From: Desulfacinum hydrothermale DSM 13146
GTDB taxonomy: Bacteria > Desulfobacterota > Syntrophobacteria > Syntrophobacterales > DSM-9756
Assembly: GCF_900176285.1 (NCBI RefSeq)
Contig: NZ_FWXF01000007.1
Coordinates: 62,001-126,000 of the forward strand
Direction: 5' to 3'
Length of the DNA stretch: 64,000 bases
Shown here: positions 1 to 8,422 of the stretch, one piece after another
Layout of the letters: each line of letters begins with the position of its first letter
How positions within the stretch are numbered: position 1 is the stretch's first letter
Translations under genes and position numbers: made by a program
Notes under the pieces: generated by a model
What the model was told of the DNA's origin: nothing
The model's database searches: none
The model's input: the letters and a program-made list of their open reading frames with translations, nothing else

Positions 1-1422
1 GTCGCCGTAGAGATGGTTCATGTAGGAGACCGCTTTCATGTTGATGAGGCGCCGTTCTTCGGGCGGCATCTGGTGCAGAGCCTCATAGAAGCTGCGCGGC
101 CCGATGAAGAATCCGCCGTGCACGGCCACACCGTTTTGCAGTCTTTGGCCCAGGGCGTGGGCTTCCAGAGCTTGACGGGCTTTGGGATCATCCAGGTCCG
201 CCGGGATGCGGAGCACTCCGTTGGTGAGCTCCCCTTCATCCCAGCGCCATTGGGGATCCAGGATCCCAAATCGGGACAGGAGAGCCACGTCGTTTGCCGT
301 CAGCTTTCTTGAAATGGCCCCGGCCGCCACCAGCTGATCCAACACCGCCCCGGTGATCTCCTCCTGGAGCCGCCCGTCGTTGACCAGGCGCTGGATCGCA
401 GGATGGTCGTAGACCTTGCGCTTGATGATGCCGTGCTTCATCAGATGCACGTAGCCGTCCACAAACATCTCGGTGCACCCGTAGAGGCCTTCCCGGAAGG
501 GGTCCGTTCCGCCGTGCTTCTCAACGGATTGCCCGAAGCGCTCCAGAATCCCGGTCCGTTGCAGGATCTCCCGGTACAGGTCGTTGTGCTCGTGGCGGAC
601 GATGAGTCCATAGGTGATGGCATCGCCCAGGGATCCGATGCCGATCTGCAGAGTGCCGCCGTCGCGAATCAAACTGCCCACGTTGAGGCCGATCATGTAG
701 TCCTGGGTGCTCACCGATTCCTTGGGCGGCGCAAACAGGGGGAATTCGCAGTCGGGATGATCCAGCACCGCGTCGAATTCTTGGGGCTCCACTTCCGAAT
801 CCCCGTACATGTAGGGAAGATTGCGGTTCACCTGCGCAACGATGGCCACCGGACGCCCTTCCCTTTCCGCCTGTCGCATGGCCGGAACCAGGTCCAGAGC
901 CACCTCCGGATTGCAGCTGTAGGAATAGCGATCCCGCCCGTCCGCCTGCCGTTCGGCGCTGACCAGCTGAGCGGCCACATTGATGCCGTTGTCCATGAGG
1001 TCCCGCACGGCATGGGTATAGTTGGTGCTGATGTAGTTGAGCTGGGCGTGCTCGTAATTCATGAACGCGCCCGGACGGAAGAAGAATTCACACACCTGAA
1101 TGTTTTCCGGCACATCTCTTCGCCGGACGGCCAAGGCATACTCCAGGGGCGGATAACCGCCGAAGACCCTTTCCAGGATCGGTTCCAGAAACCGTCGCTC
1201 CAGGTCCGACGACCAGCCGGGCACTTCCGGGGTGATGGCCGTGATGATCTTGAGCCGAATGGACGGATCGCGGCGGGCCCGGTTGAAAATGGCGTTGGCC
1301 AGATGGTTGGGCTTCCCCAACCCCAAGGCCAAACCCAAAACGATGTTCTTGCCCACCCGGGACAAGATGTAATCGGTGCAGGCTTCGGGGTCTTGAAAAA
1401 CGGCAGGGCGATTGTGCTTCAT
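1..1422 (-). CDS. Acetyl-CoA hydrolase/transferase family protein (3' end outside window)
   Basis: This gene encodes a CoA-transferase/acyl-CoA hydrolase of the acetyl-CoA hydrolase family, which moves CoA between acyl groups (for example acetate and another short acid) or hydrolyses acyl-CoA in the cytoplasm. About 474 residues are visible and the C-terminus lies beyond base 1. The middle holds the family-like stretch DGGTLQIGIGSLGDAITYGL, preceded by an acidic segment (EVEPQEFDAVLDHP) where the family's catalytic Glu lies. I chose the ATG at 1422 because GGAG sits 6 nt upstream. An in-frame ATG at 1461, just after a TGA, would add 13 residues. The exact acyl substrate cannot be told. It faces the direction of the kinase gene but is separated from it by the M28 remnant. 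Confidence 0.8.
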   Translation of the reverse strand, partial: MKHNRPAVFQDPEACTDYILSRVGKNIVLGLALGLGKPNHLANAIFNRARRDPSIRLKIITAITPEVPGWSSDLERRFLEPILERVFGGYPPLEYALAVRRRDVPENIQVCEFFFRPGAFMNYEHAQLNYISTNYTHAVRDLMDNGINVAAQLVSAERQADGRDRYSYSCNPEVALDLVPAMRQAEREGRPVAIVAQVNRNLPYMYGDSEVEPQEFDAVLDHPDCEFPLFAPPKESVSTQDYMIGLNVGSLIRDGGTLQIGIGSLGDAITYGLIVRHEHNDLYREILQRTGILERFGQSVEKHGGTDPFREGLYGCTEMFVDGYVHLMKHGIIKRKVYDHPAIQRLVNDGRLQEEITGAVLDQLVAAGAISRKLTANDVALLSRFGILDPQWRWDEGELTNGVLRIPADLDDPKARQALEAHALGQRLQNGVAVHGGFFIGPRSFYEALHQMPPEERRLINMKAVSYMNHLYGD

Positions 1423-1610
1423 GGGCATCTCCGTCTCCGTGGTCGCATCCGCCTGGGACATGGGAACGCGAGTTCAGATAGATTTTACGACCGATCCTTT
1501 TAACCGCACCCGGCGTTTTTTGCAAGTCTCTTCACAATGTCGCCGCATCCGCAAGGAAGAACACAGCAAAATGAACAATCCGGCTCCCACTCGGGTTTTC
1601 CTGCCCCTTG

Positions 1611-2000
1611 TGTTCATGCTCCGACCGAAAGGAGGGCCCAGGCCCCTCCACAGGATCGATGGACTGGAACTGGAAAGCCGTGAAACAACGGCTTCGGCGC
1701 CACCTGCACCGGCTCACGGGGGAAATCGGGGAGCGCGGTGTGGCTGGCTGGAAAGGCCATCGCCGCGCGGCGGACCCGATGGCCCGAGAGTTTCGCCAGG
1801 CGGGCATGGACCCGCAGGAAAAACCTACCCATGGCAGGGAAGCCGGCTCCGGGCCCGAAATGCCCGGAAGCACGGGGAACGCCTGGACGGCATGATTTGC
1901 CTGGAAGGGTGGGCTATACCTCCCGGACCCCCGGTTGTCGGGACTTCCCGTGGCCCTTCGATTGAAGAACTCCCCGGATCCGGGAGGCTCCAGGCTCCTC
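1611..2000 (+). pseudogene. Decayed partial copy of the M28 peptidase gene at 6380-7291
   Basis: This stretch aligns base by base with the intact peptidase gene 4.7 kb downstream, in the same orientation. Homology starts upstream of the coding part (GTGTTCATGCTCC here, GTGTTTATGCTCC there). The start codon ATG has become AGG at 1640. A 1-nt deletion lies near 1825. An internal deletion of about 255 bp joins the position of 6580 to that of 6835, which removes the zinc-ligand motifs GAHYD and DDNAS and the ALEEP segment. Another 1-nt loss lies near 1905, where the intact gene reads CLEMVGY. Similarity fades after about 2000. It cannot make a peptidase. It shows that a tandem duplication once flanked the kinase/KaiC block. 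Confidence 0.88.
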
Positions 2001-2108
2001 GCTGTTTTGTGTGGAAATGCCGAAGAATGCAAAGGTCTGAATGACAGCTTTTCGAACAAATTCATTGAACTCCTGCGTGGTCGGATCGGCAACTTTTGCA
2101 TCCGCCAT
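1914..2108 (-). CDS. Short ORF, possible 5' remnant of an unknown gene
   Basis: A 64-codon ORF starts at ATG 2108 with GGAG 7 nt upstream. Its first 30 residues (MADAKVADPTTQEFNEFVRK onward) look protein-like. From about codon 36 on it runs antisense through the decayed M28 copy and loses coding character. The likely reading is the 5' end of a gene truncated by the rearrangement that made the M28 copy. I do not recognise the family. It could also be chance. Confidence 0.25.
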   Translation of the reverse strand: MADAKVADPTTQEFNEFVRKAVIQTFAFFGISTQNSEEPGASRIRGVLQSKGHGKSRQPGVREV

Positions 2109-2243
2109 TATTTTGCTCCATTCAGGCACTGAGGGAGCTCTTCTCGGCGGATTCGGCTCGCAGGGCCGGCTGGCAGTGGAGCGCGGCGGAATGGCCAGCC
2201 CGAGTTGCTGCAATGGTTGGCCCTTCATGGTTTGAATTGAAAT

Positions 2244-5234
2244 TCATTGGGCATTAAATATATCTCTTATGGTTGAGAGTAGATCACTGACCGAAACAGG
2301 CTTGGCTAATAGAGCCCGAATGCCTAGTTCTTGCGCTTTATCTTTATTGATTCGCTCGCTGAAGCCAGTCAAGACGATAACCGGCAGATCCGGCCGGATC
2401 TTTAACAGAGCGGCGGCGAGCAGATCCCCGGTCATGCGAGGCATGGTCATGTCCGTTAGTACCATATCGAAGTCAGCAGGTGATTTTTCGAATAACGCCA
2501 GGGCCTTCTCGGGATCCGTTTCGGCGGTTACAGAATAGCCATAATTCTCCAAAACTTTTCTGTGCAGATCGAGAACCTCCATATCGTCATCCACAATCAG
2601 AACTCTTTCATGCCCGCCTCTGATCACTGCCGTTTTTTCGACCACTTGCGTTGCCACCCCACGGGCTACCGGAAAATACAGGTCGAAACGACTCCCTTTG
2701 CCCGGCTCACTATATACAGTTATCCCTCCGCCGCACGCAGTAACGATGCTGTGGGTTGTGGCCAGGCCCAAACCTGTTCCGAGCCCCTCCTTCTTGGTGG
2801 TAAAGTAAGGTTCGAATATTTTATCTAGGATTTCAGGAGCAATGCCGTGGCCGGTATCCTCCACCGACAACTTCAGGTGTCTGCCCGGCTTACAACCGGG
2901 GATCATCTTGATGGCCTCCCGATCCAGGTCCACAGCATGAAGACCAACGCTCATCAGCCCGCCGTCGGGCATGGCATGGCTGGCGTTGATGCACAAATTC
3001 ATGATCACCTGATGGATTTCCGTCGGATCGGCGATCACCGATTCCTCGGTTGCGGATATGTCTTGTCTGATTTCAATGGACGTGGGTATGGTGGAACGTA
3101 AGAGCTTCAAGGCCTCCTTAATGATCAGCGCGATTCTAATTGGTTTTCTCTCCTGGTTTGACCTGCGACTGAAAGAAAGAATCTGTTGAACCAGATCGGA
3201 TGCTCTCGCAGCCGCTCGATTCACAGCCTCAAGGTTTTCCCGGATCTTGCTGCCCCTGGGCAGGGAATACATGCACATCTCGGTATATCCCACGATGGGG
3301 GTAAGAATGTTGTTGAAGTCATGGGCGATACCCCCTGCCAGGGTGCCGATGGCTTCCAGCCGCTGATTCTGCTGGATGCGTCTTTCCATTTCACGCTCTT
3401 TGGTGACATCCCGATGCACCGAGACGAAATAATCCACATGCCCGGATGGGCTCAAAATCGGTGTAATACTGGCAGCCACCTCGTAGAGCTCCCCATTTTT
3501 TTTCTTGAGGATCATATTGCCCTGCCAGGGACGCCCCGAATAAATGGTGGATTTCAGATCTTGATAAAATTCCCGGTCGTGCCGACCGCTTTTTAGTATC
3601 CCAAGGGTTTTTCCCAGAACTTCGGCGGCAGAATAGCCGGTGAGTTTTTCAAAGGCTCGGTTGACGTAGGTGAGGCGGTTTTCCCGGTCGCTGAGCATAA
3701 TGCACTCGATGGTGTTGTCAATGGCGGTTTCCAGCAACCGTCTCGCCTCTTCGGCCCTGACCAGGTCAGTGATATCCAGCATAGAAACCACCACCTGCCG
3801 GGTGGCCGGAATGGTGCCGACGGTGAGGAGGGTATTTCTGATGGAACCGTCGGCGTGCATCAAACGGGTTTCGTAGCGTTTGGGAGCCTTTTCCGGATCA
3901 CTGAAACGCAGCCGAAAATAGCTCTCCATCATCGGCAGGTCTTCGGCAAAGACATAGCCACGCCAGTTGGTACCTGGCAGCTCTTCGGGTAAATACCCGG
4001 TGGTGGCGGAGCACTGGCTGTTGGCAAAGGCAATGGTGCCGTCTTCGTTGACAATGAGCATGGCCGTTCCGGTGCTTTCAAAGACGCTACGGTAGCGTTG
4101 TTCGCTTTTGGCCAGTTCTATTTCGACTTCTTTCCGGTCGGTAATGTTCATCCAGGAACCCACGATTTCCTTCGGCCTGCCTTGCTCATCCCTGAGCAGC
4201 CTTAATTCGTCTCGCACCCAGATGTAGGTGCCGTCTTTCTTCTCAAAACGATACTCATGGGCCCCCCGGTCCCGCCCTTCGAGCAAAAATCTCTCTTCTG
4301 CCTTCTTCGTCTGCTCCTGGTCTTCCGGATGCACATGCTCTGCCCACCAGCCGGGTTGAAAGGCCTCTTCAGGCGTGTAGCCCGTTATTTCCGTAATGTT
4401 GGAACTGACCCAGGTGGGCGAGAGATTCTCAGGGTCCAGTTCATAGACGATGGCCGGACTGACGGTGAACAGGTGGTTCAGTCGTTCCCGGCTCTCGCGC
4501 AGCGCCTCTGCCGCCTGCTTGCGCTCGGTGATGTCCCGGCAGATGCCGCCCACCGCTACCGTTCCGTCGGGAAGATGGATGGGATAGAGTGTGTCCAGAT
4601 GGTAGTGGGTGCCACGCTCCGAGGGCAAGTCATGCTCGAAGACCACCGTTTTCCCCTCGGTCAGCACCCGCTGGAACTGCTCACGATAGAAGGTGGCAAC
4701 CTCTTTGGGAAAGACCTGCTCGATGGTCCTGCCCACCAATTGAGCGCCGCTTTCCAGGCCGAAATGGGTCACCCGGTCGTTGCTGGTCACAAAGGTGCCG
4801 TTTGCGTCGAGAAGAAAAATATGGTCGCCGGAAGACTCGATGAGCGCCCGGTGCAGATACTCGCTTCTTTGGCCCAACTCCTCGGACTGGCGACGGAGCC
4901 GGAGCATGATATCCATCCGAGCCAGCCATTCGTCCTTGGTTGCCGGCAGATGGAGCACATCGTCAAAGCCCGCCTTGAGCCAAGGGCTGGCATTCTCACC
5001 TGCCTTGATGCAAACCAGAACCGGGAGAAAATATTTCGCCGCCCTTTTCAAGCCGAAGGCCTTGTCCCTAAGACGGCGGGCCGTGGCTGAATCCATCAAG
5101 ATGAGATCCACGTTGGAGGATTCGTCCAAATTTTCAAGAACTTCATGCCCCACCCCCACCACCCACTCCCGCATCAGCCTGCGATCCACCGGGGAATGGA
5201 AACCGAACATGATGGTTCGTTTTTTTTCGCCCAT
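2244..5234 (-). CDS. Multi-PAS hybrid sensor histidine kinase with terminal receiver
   Basis: This 996-residue soluble hybrid kinase has no membrane segment. In order, it has a receiver-like N-terminal domain without a clear phospho-Asp (about 1-110), four to five PAS domains with PAC tails (about 125-620), a HisKA-type dimerisation helix with the phospho-His in GGIAHDFNN (about 635), an HATPase domain (GHGIAPEILDKIFEPYFTT, GLGTGLGLATT), and a C-terminal receiver (VLIVDDDMEVLDLH, acceptor Asp in VLTDMTMP). I chose the ATG at 5234 because AGAGGA precedes it. The longer frame upstream runs into the KaiC gene. It starts 10 nt after the stop of the broken KaiC-like gene, so the two were an operon. 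Kinases with this N-terminus next to KaiC ATPases form presumed signalling pairs. Here the partner is dead, so the kinase may act alone. Confidence 0.9.
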   Translation of the reverse strand: MGEKKRTIMFGFHSPVDRRLMREWVVGVGHEVLENLDESSNVDLILMDSATARRLRDKAFGLKRAAKYFLPVLVCIKAGENASPWLKAGFDDVLHLPATKDEWLARMDIMLRLRRQSEELGQRSEYLHRALIESSGDHIFLLDANGTFVTSNDRVTHFGLESGAQLVGRTIEQVFPKEVATFYREQFQRVLTEGKTVVFEHDLPSERGTHYHLDTLYPIHLPDGTVAVGGICRDITERKQAAEALRESRERLNHLFTVSPAIVYELDPENLSPTWVSSNITEITGYTPEEAFQPGWWAEHVHPEDQEQTKKAEERFLLEGRDRGAHEYRFEKKDGTYIWVRDELRLLRDEQGRPKEIVGSWMNITDRKEVEIELAKSEQRYRSVFESTGTAMLIVNEDGTIAFANSQCSATTGYLPEELPGTNWRGYVFAEDLPMMESYFRLRFSDPEKAPKRYETRLMHADGSIRNTLLTVGTIPATRQVVVSMLDITDLVRAEEARRLLETAIDNTIECIMLSDRENRLTYVNRAFEKLTGYSAAEVLGKTLGILKSGRHDREFYQDLKSTIYSGRPWQGNMILKKKNGELYEVAASITPILSPSGHVDYFVSVHRDVTKEREMERRIQQNQRLEAIGTLAGGIAHDFNNILTPIVGYTEMCMYSLPRGSKIRENLEAVNRAAARASDLVQQILSFSRRSNQERKPIRIALIIKEALKLLRSTIPTSIEIRQDISATEESVIADPTEIHQVIMNLCINASHAMPDGGLMSVGLHAVDLDREAIKMIPGCKPGRHLKLSVEDTGHGIAPEILDKIFEPYFTTKKEGLGTGLGLATTHSIVTACGGGITVYSEPGKGSRFDLYFPVARGVATQVVEKTAVIRGGHERVLIVDDDMEVLDLHRKVLENYGYSVTAETDPEKALALFEKSPADFDMVLTDMTMPRMTGDLLAAALLKIRPDLPVIVLTGFSERINKDKAQELGIRALLAKPVSVSDLLSTIRDIFNAQ

Positions 5235-5244
5235 GGCCGTTCCT

Positions 5245-5986
5245 CTATCGCTCATACTCCGGCTTTTCCTGTTCCGCCGCGGGGACCCCGGTGAGCAGGC
5301 CGCGCAGGTGCCCAAGGCTTTCCCCCACCACAATGCCATCGCCGGTGATTTGAAATTCACGCGGTTCCGGCTCGAAATCACCGAGACGCTTCTTGAGACA
5401 ACTGACCGCCTTGATGCCCCTGCCATTGTACTCGGCCCAGCGAAGCACCGTGACGTTGTCCGCCGTATAGATCACACCCAGGTCTGTAATCCGAACATCG
5501 TCGGTAATAGCTTCCTGTGCCTTCTCCAGCATCAGGGTCACTTTGTGACTCCGGCGGTAGTTGATAAAATTCTGTATGCGGGTCACCAGGTTCCAAACCC
5601 CTCCATGGCCAGATGATAGCCTCGAAGACTTTCGATGACGGCCAGCTGGATGCCATCTTTTCAACGTCTTTGCGAAACATCTCCAAGACTTCATCGTGGT
5701 AATACTCCAGGGGGTTGACCTCCCGCAACAAAACCGTGCGCTTTTCCATCGGTTCTTTCAGCGGCCGGGAAATACCGTTGCTTCGGTTGAGAATGGAGGC
5801 GCCTCCCTCCTCCAAGGTGTACAGCGCGCCCTGGATGCCCTTTTCGGCGGCAACACAAAGAATCTGCGAAGCCACGGACGATTTTCTCAGCCCGGTGGGG
5901 CTGCTGACAATGGTTGGAGCTGCCAGTGGAAAAGCCGCCTTTCATCATTTCGTCCAGGCCCTCGATGCTCGTTGAGATTCTCGCAT
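5245..5986 (-). pseudogene. KaiC/RAD55-like ATPase gene, broken by multiple 1-nt indels
   Basis: Joining three frames gives a continuous single-domain KaiC-family protein of about 245 residues. It has the opening STSIEGLDEMMKGGF, a P-loop region reading SSPTGLRKSS, then LYTLEEGG, and near the C-terminus TDDVRITDLGVIYTADNVTV and HLRGLLTGVP. The frame breaks are a missing G at the start codon (about 5984), an extra T near 5935, a missing G near 5662 (DVEK) and a missing A near 5595 (before NLVTRIQNF). The P-loop itself is degraded from the usual GPTGxGKS. Several independent indels plus motif decay favour a true pseudogene over sequencing error. The TAG stop lies 10 nt before the kinase start. 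Confidence 0.88.
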
Positions 5987-6379
5987 TTTTCGCTTAATCA
6001 TCTCGCCTTTATGGGCCGCTTATCAATTATGTCTTTTAACCGTCTTTTGAGAAAGCGGCAGAGAATGAAAAAGTCTGCTTTTCATCTTGAGACGAGGACG
6101 GCGGCCTTCCTTTGAAAAACGTCAGCATGGGCGCAGGTTATGTCAAGACCAAGCCCTGGGGCGCCTCTAGTGGTTTTGACAATATCTCCTTGGCCATGCT
6201 GTCTGGAAACCAGGCCGACGGCGAAAAGACGGCCCCTTTGCGCCTCGAGCTCAAGGATGTTCAGCGGCGTTCGCTCCAGCGCGCTCAGCCATCCCATCTT
6301 CCATGCCAGCCGGATCGACCTGACCATCCATTTGAAAGATCGAAGAGGCGTGTTTATGCTCCAACTGGAGGGAGAGCGC
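5987..6379. other. Intergenic stretch, no gene recognised
   Basis: This stretch separates the divergent KaiC pseudogene and M28 peptidase gene. Several frames are open here but none carries a recognisable domain. The M28 frame itself stays open back to 6140 without convincing coding character. The promoters of both flanking genes should lie here, but I see no strong -35/-10 pair. Confidence 0.4.
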
Positions 6380-7291
6380 ATGGCCATCCACTGGATCGAT
6401 GGAGTGGAACTGGAAGCCGTGGAGCAGCGGCTCCGGCACCACCTGCACAGGCTCACGGTGGAAATCGGGGAGCGCAGTGTGGCCGACTGGAAGCGCCATC
6501 GCCTGGCGGCGGACTACATCGCCCGAGAGTTTGGCCAGGCGGGCATGGACCCCCAGGAAGAACCCTACACATGGCAGGGACGCCGGGTGGCGAATATCCT
6601 GGCGGAAACCCCGGCCCGAGGCTCTCCGATCTGGAAGCGGATTGTGGTGGGAGCCCACTACGATTCCCTCACGGGCACGGTGGGAGCTGACGACAATGCC
6701 AGCGCCGTTGCGGTTCTATTGGAAACGGCCCGTCTCTTTGCGGGCTTGCGATCCAAGGCCGGCACCTGCCCCGCTGTTCAATTTGCGGCCTTCGCCCTGG
6801 AAGAACCTCCGGTCTACGGCACCCAAGCCATGGGAAGCCGGGTCCGGGCCCGTAATGCCCGGAAGCACGGGGAACGCCTGGATGGCATGATTTGCCTGGA
6901 AATGGTGGGCTACACCTGCCGAACCCCCGGTTGTCAGGATTACCCGTGGCCCCTCCGCTTGAAGAACTATCCGGACACAGGAGACTTCATCGGGATTGTG
7001 GGAAACGGCCGGTCCAGGGGATTTCTGCGCGCCATGGAAAAGGCTTTCCGGAAAAATCCCCACTTGCCCGTGATCACGCTGACCGTTCCCTTCAACGGCT
7101 GGCTCATTCCCTCCGTGCGCTTGAGCGACCATGCACCTTTTTGGGACCACGGATACCGAGCGGTGATGGTGACCGATTCGGCCTTTTACCGGAATCCCCA
7201 TTACCACACCACCGCCGACACGCTGGACACGCTCGATTTTCCCTTCATGGCTCAACTGGTAAAAAGTCTGTTGTTCTTTCTGTTTCCATGA
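6380..7291 (+). CDS. M28 family zinc peptidase (aminopeptidase-like)
   Basis: This 303-residue protein is a predicted di-zinc exopeptidase of the M28 family. The metal and catalytic positions are visible in order: His-Asp in GAHYDS, the bridging Asp in GADDNASA, the Glu pair in ALEEP, a further acidic residue in CLEMVGY, and the late His in HYHTTADT. There is no clear signal peptide, so it may be cytoplasmic. I chose the ATG at 6380 because GGAGGGAG lies about 6 nt upstream. An ATG at 6356 in frame is the alternative. A second, ruined copy of this gene lies at 1611-2000. A GC-rich hairpin follows the stop. Confidence 0.85.
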   Translation: MAIHWIDGVELEAVEQRLRHHLHRLTVEIGERSVADWKRHRLAADYIAREFGQAGMDPQEEPYTWQGRRVANILAETPARGSPIWKRIVVGAHYDSLTGTVGADDNASAVAVLLETARLFAGLRSKAGTCPAVQFAAFALEEPPVYGTQAMGSRVRARNARKHGERLDGMICLEMVGYTCRTPGCQDYPWPLRLKNYPDTGDFIGIVGNGRSRGFLRAMEKAFRKNPHLPVITLTVPFNGWLIPSVRLSDHAPFWDHGYRAVMVTDSAFYRNPHYHTTADTLDTLDFPFMAQLVKSLLFFLFP

Positions 7292-7293
7292 CA

Positions 7294-7322
7294 TGGGGCC
7301 GCCGGAAGCATACGCGGCCCCA
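7294..7322 (+). terminator. GC-rich hairpin after the M28 gene
   Basis: Arms TGGGGCCGC and GCGGCCCCA pair perfectly over 9 bp with an 11-nt loop, starting 3 nt after the peptidase stop codon. No T-run follows, so this is a probable but weak intrinsic terminator or mRNA 3' stabiliser. Confidence 0.5.
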
Positions 7323-7389
7323 CAAGCCTGCCCTCCTTTCGCCGGTGCTTTGTTGGTGCGGAAGCGGGCCGGACCCCCTGGAGGTGCTC

Positions 7390-7815
7390 ATGAGTCGGCA
7401 GATCCGCGTGGAATCCCTTCCCGTGACGGCCGCATTTCGAAGGATCAAGAGATGGACGGAACGACGAGGGGAGGTGGCTCTCATCGAAGACGGGCTTTTG
7501 ATTCAGCACCTGGCCGTCTTTTCCCTGCGCGCCGGGCCCGGTCTCTTTCGCGGCGGCCACTACCACCGGGTAAAAACGGAACGGTTCTATGTGATCTCAG
7601 GGAAAGTGCGGATCCTCACGGTGGATGTGGAGACCGGCGAGGCGGGGCATACGGACGTGCAAGCCGGCCATAAGCTCGTCATCCCACCGCTTCTGGCACA
7701 CCGTTTTCACGCCTTGGAAGATGCGTGGCTGGTGGAATACTACGACTCCCCCTACGATCCCCAAGACGATGTGCCGTTTCAGCCCTTTCCGGAAATCCAG
7801 CTATCACGGCCTTGA
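7390..7815 (+). CDS. Cupin-fold protein
   Basis: This 141-residue protein has a single cupin barrel. Cupin motif 1 is around GGHYHRVKTERFYVISGKV and motif 2 around IPPLLAHRFHAL, which gives His and Glu metal-ligand candidates. The ending YYDSPYDPQDD resembles sugar-nucleotide epimerase/isomerase-like cupins, but the substrate cannot be inferred. The start ATG at 7390 has GGAGG about 5 nt upstream. It lies 98 nt after the M28 gene with a hairpin between them, so it may be transcribed separately. Confidence 0.72.
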   Translation: MSRQIRVESLPVTAAFRRIKRWTERRGEVALIEDGLLIQHLAVFSLRAGPGLFRGGHYHRVKTERFYVISGKVRILTVDVETGEAGHTDVQAGHKLVIPPLLAHRFHALEDAWLVEYYDSPYDPQDDVPFQPFPEIQLSRP

Positions 7816-8167
7816 TTGGAAACCCTCCAAGCCGGCAGCGGATCCCGGCCCACTTCCGTTCGCCCCCTTTGCGGCCCCGTGTCCCTTTTCACCCTGGAAA
7901 ACCGTCCGAAAAAGGCCTCTCGGTTTCCTTTACCGCACCGAGGCCGTAGGGTTCCAAGGAAGGATGGTGCTGCGGATGACGGGATGACCGTGAATGGGCT
8001 TGGCGGCGGTTTTGTCGGGGCGACCCGGCGGACCGCCCCGACAGAAAGTGTGCTGAGCGGGGTCTCCTTTTCGGTAGTCCGTTTTCGGACACGCTCCGTC
8101 GGTGTCCCCGGATCCCCCGGCATCCCTCTTGCCACTCACTCCAGCGCTGTGCTAGGTTCCAGCACAC
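7816..8167. other. Intergenic stretch with one hairpin, before tRNA-Leu
   Basis: I see no convincing gene. A stem at 8013-8043 has arms TGTCGGGGCG and CGCCCCGACA and an 11-nt loop. It has no T-run on either strand, so its role is unclear. The tRNA promoter should lie in the last 60 nt. Confidence 0.4.
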
Positions 8168-8255
8168 GCCTGGGTGGTGGAATAGGCAGACACAAGAGAC
8201 TTAAAATCTCTTGGGCCCTGTGCCCGTGCGGGTTCGATTCCCGCCCCAGGCACCA
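8168..8255 (+). tRNA. tRNA-Leu (anticodon TAA)
   Basis: The acceptor stem pairs GCCTGGG with CCCAGGC, the anticodon stem AGAGA/TCTCT encloses the loop CTTAAAA (anticodon TAA), and there is a T-arm with GGTTCGATTCC. The extra long variable arm and length of 85 nt plus an encoded CCA fit a class II tRNA-Leu that reads UUA codons. Confidence 0.95.
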
Positions 8256-8422
8256 CCCTCTTTCGCCCCTGAGCCCTTTCCGGCCCCTCCTCCAATGTCC
8301 CTTATTGGGCCTTGCCGCCGTGCTGATGGGGAAGTGGGCATTGGTGGGGACTTGCAAAGGGCAAGTTGCAAATCACAACGTGCTCACTTTAGCACCCTTA
8401 TTACCTCCCCACTCCCAAGGCA

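Noticed and set aside
8013-8043. Stem-loop as terminator of the cupin gene
   Set aside because: It lies about 200 nt downstream of the stop and has no T-run on either strand. I left it as an unexplained hairpin.
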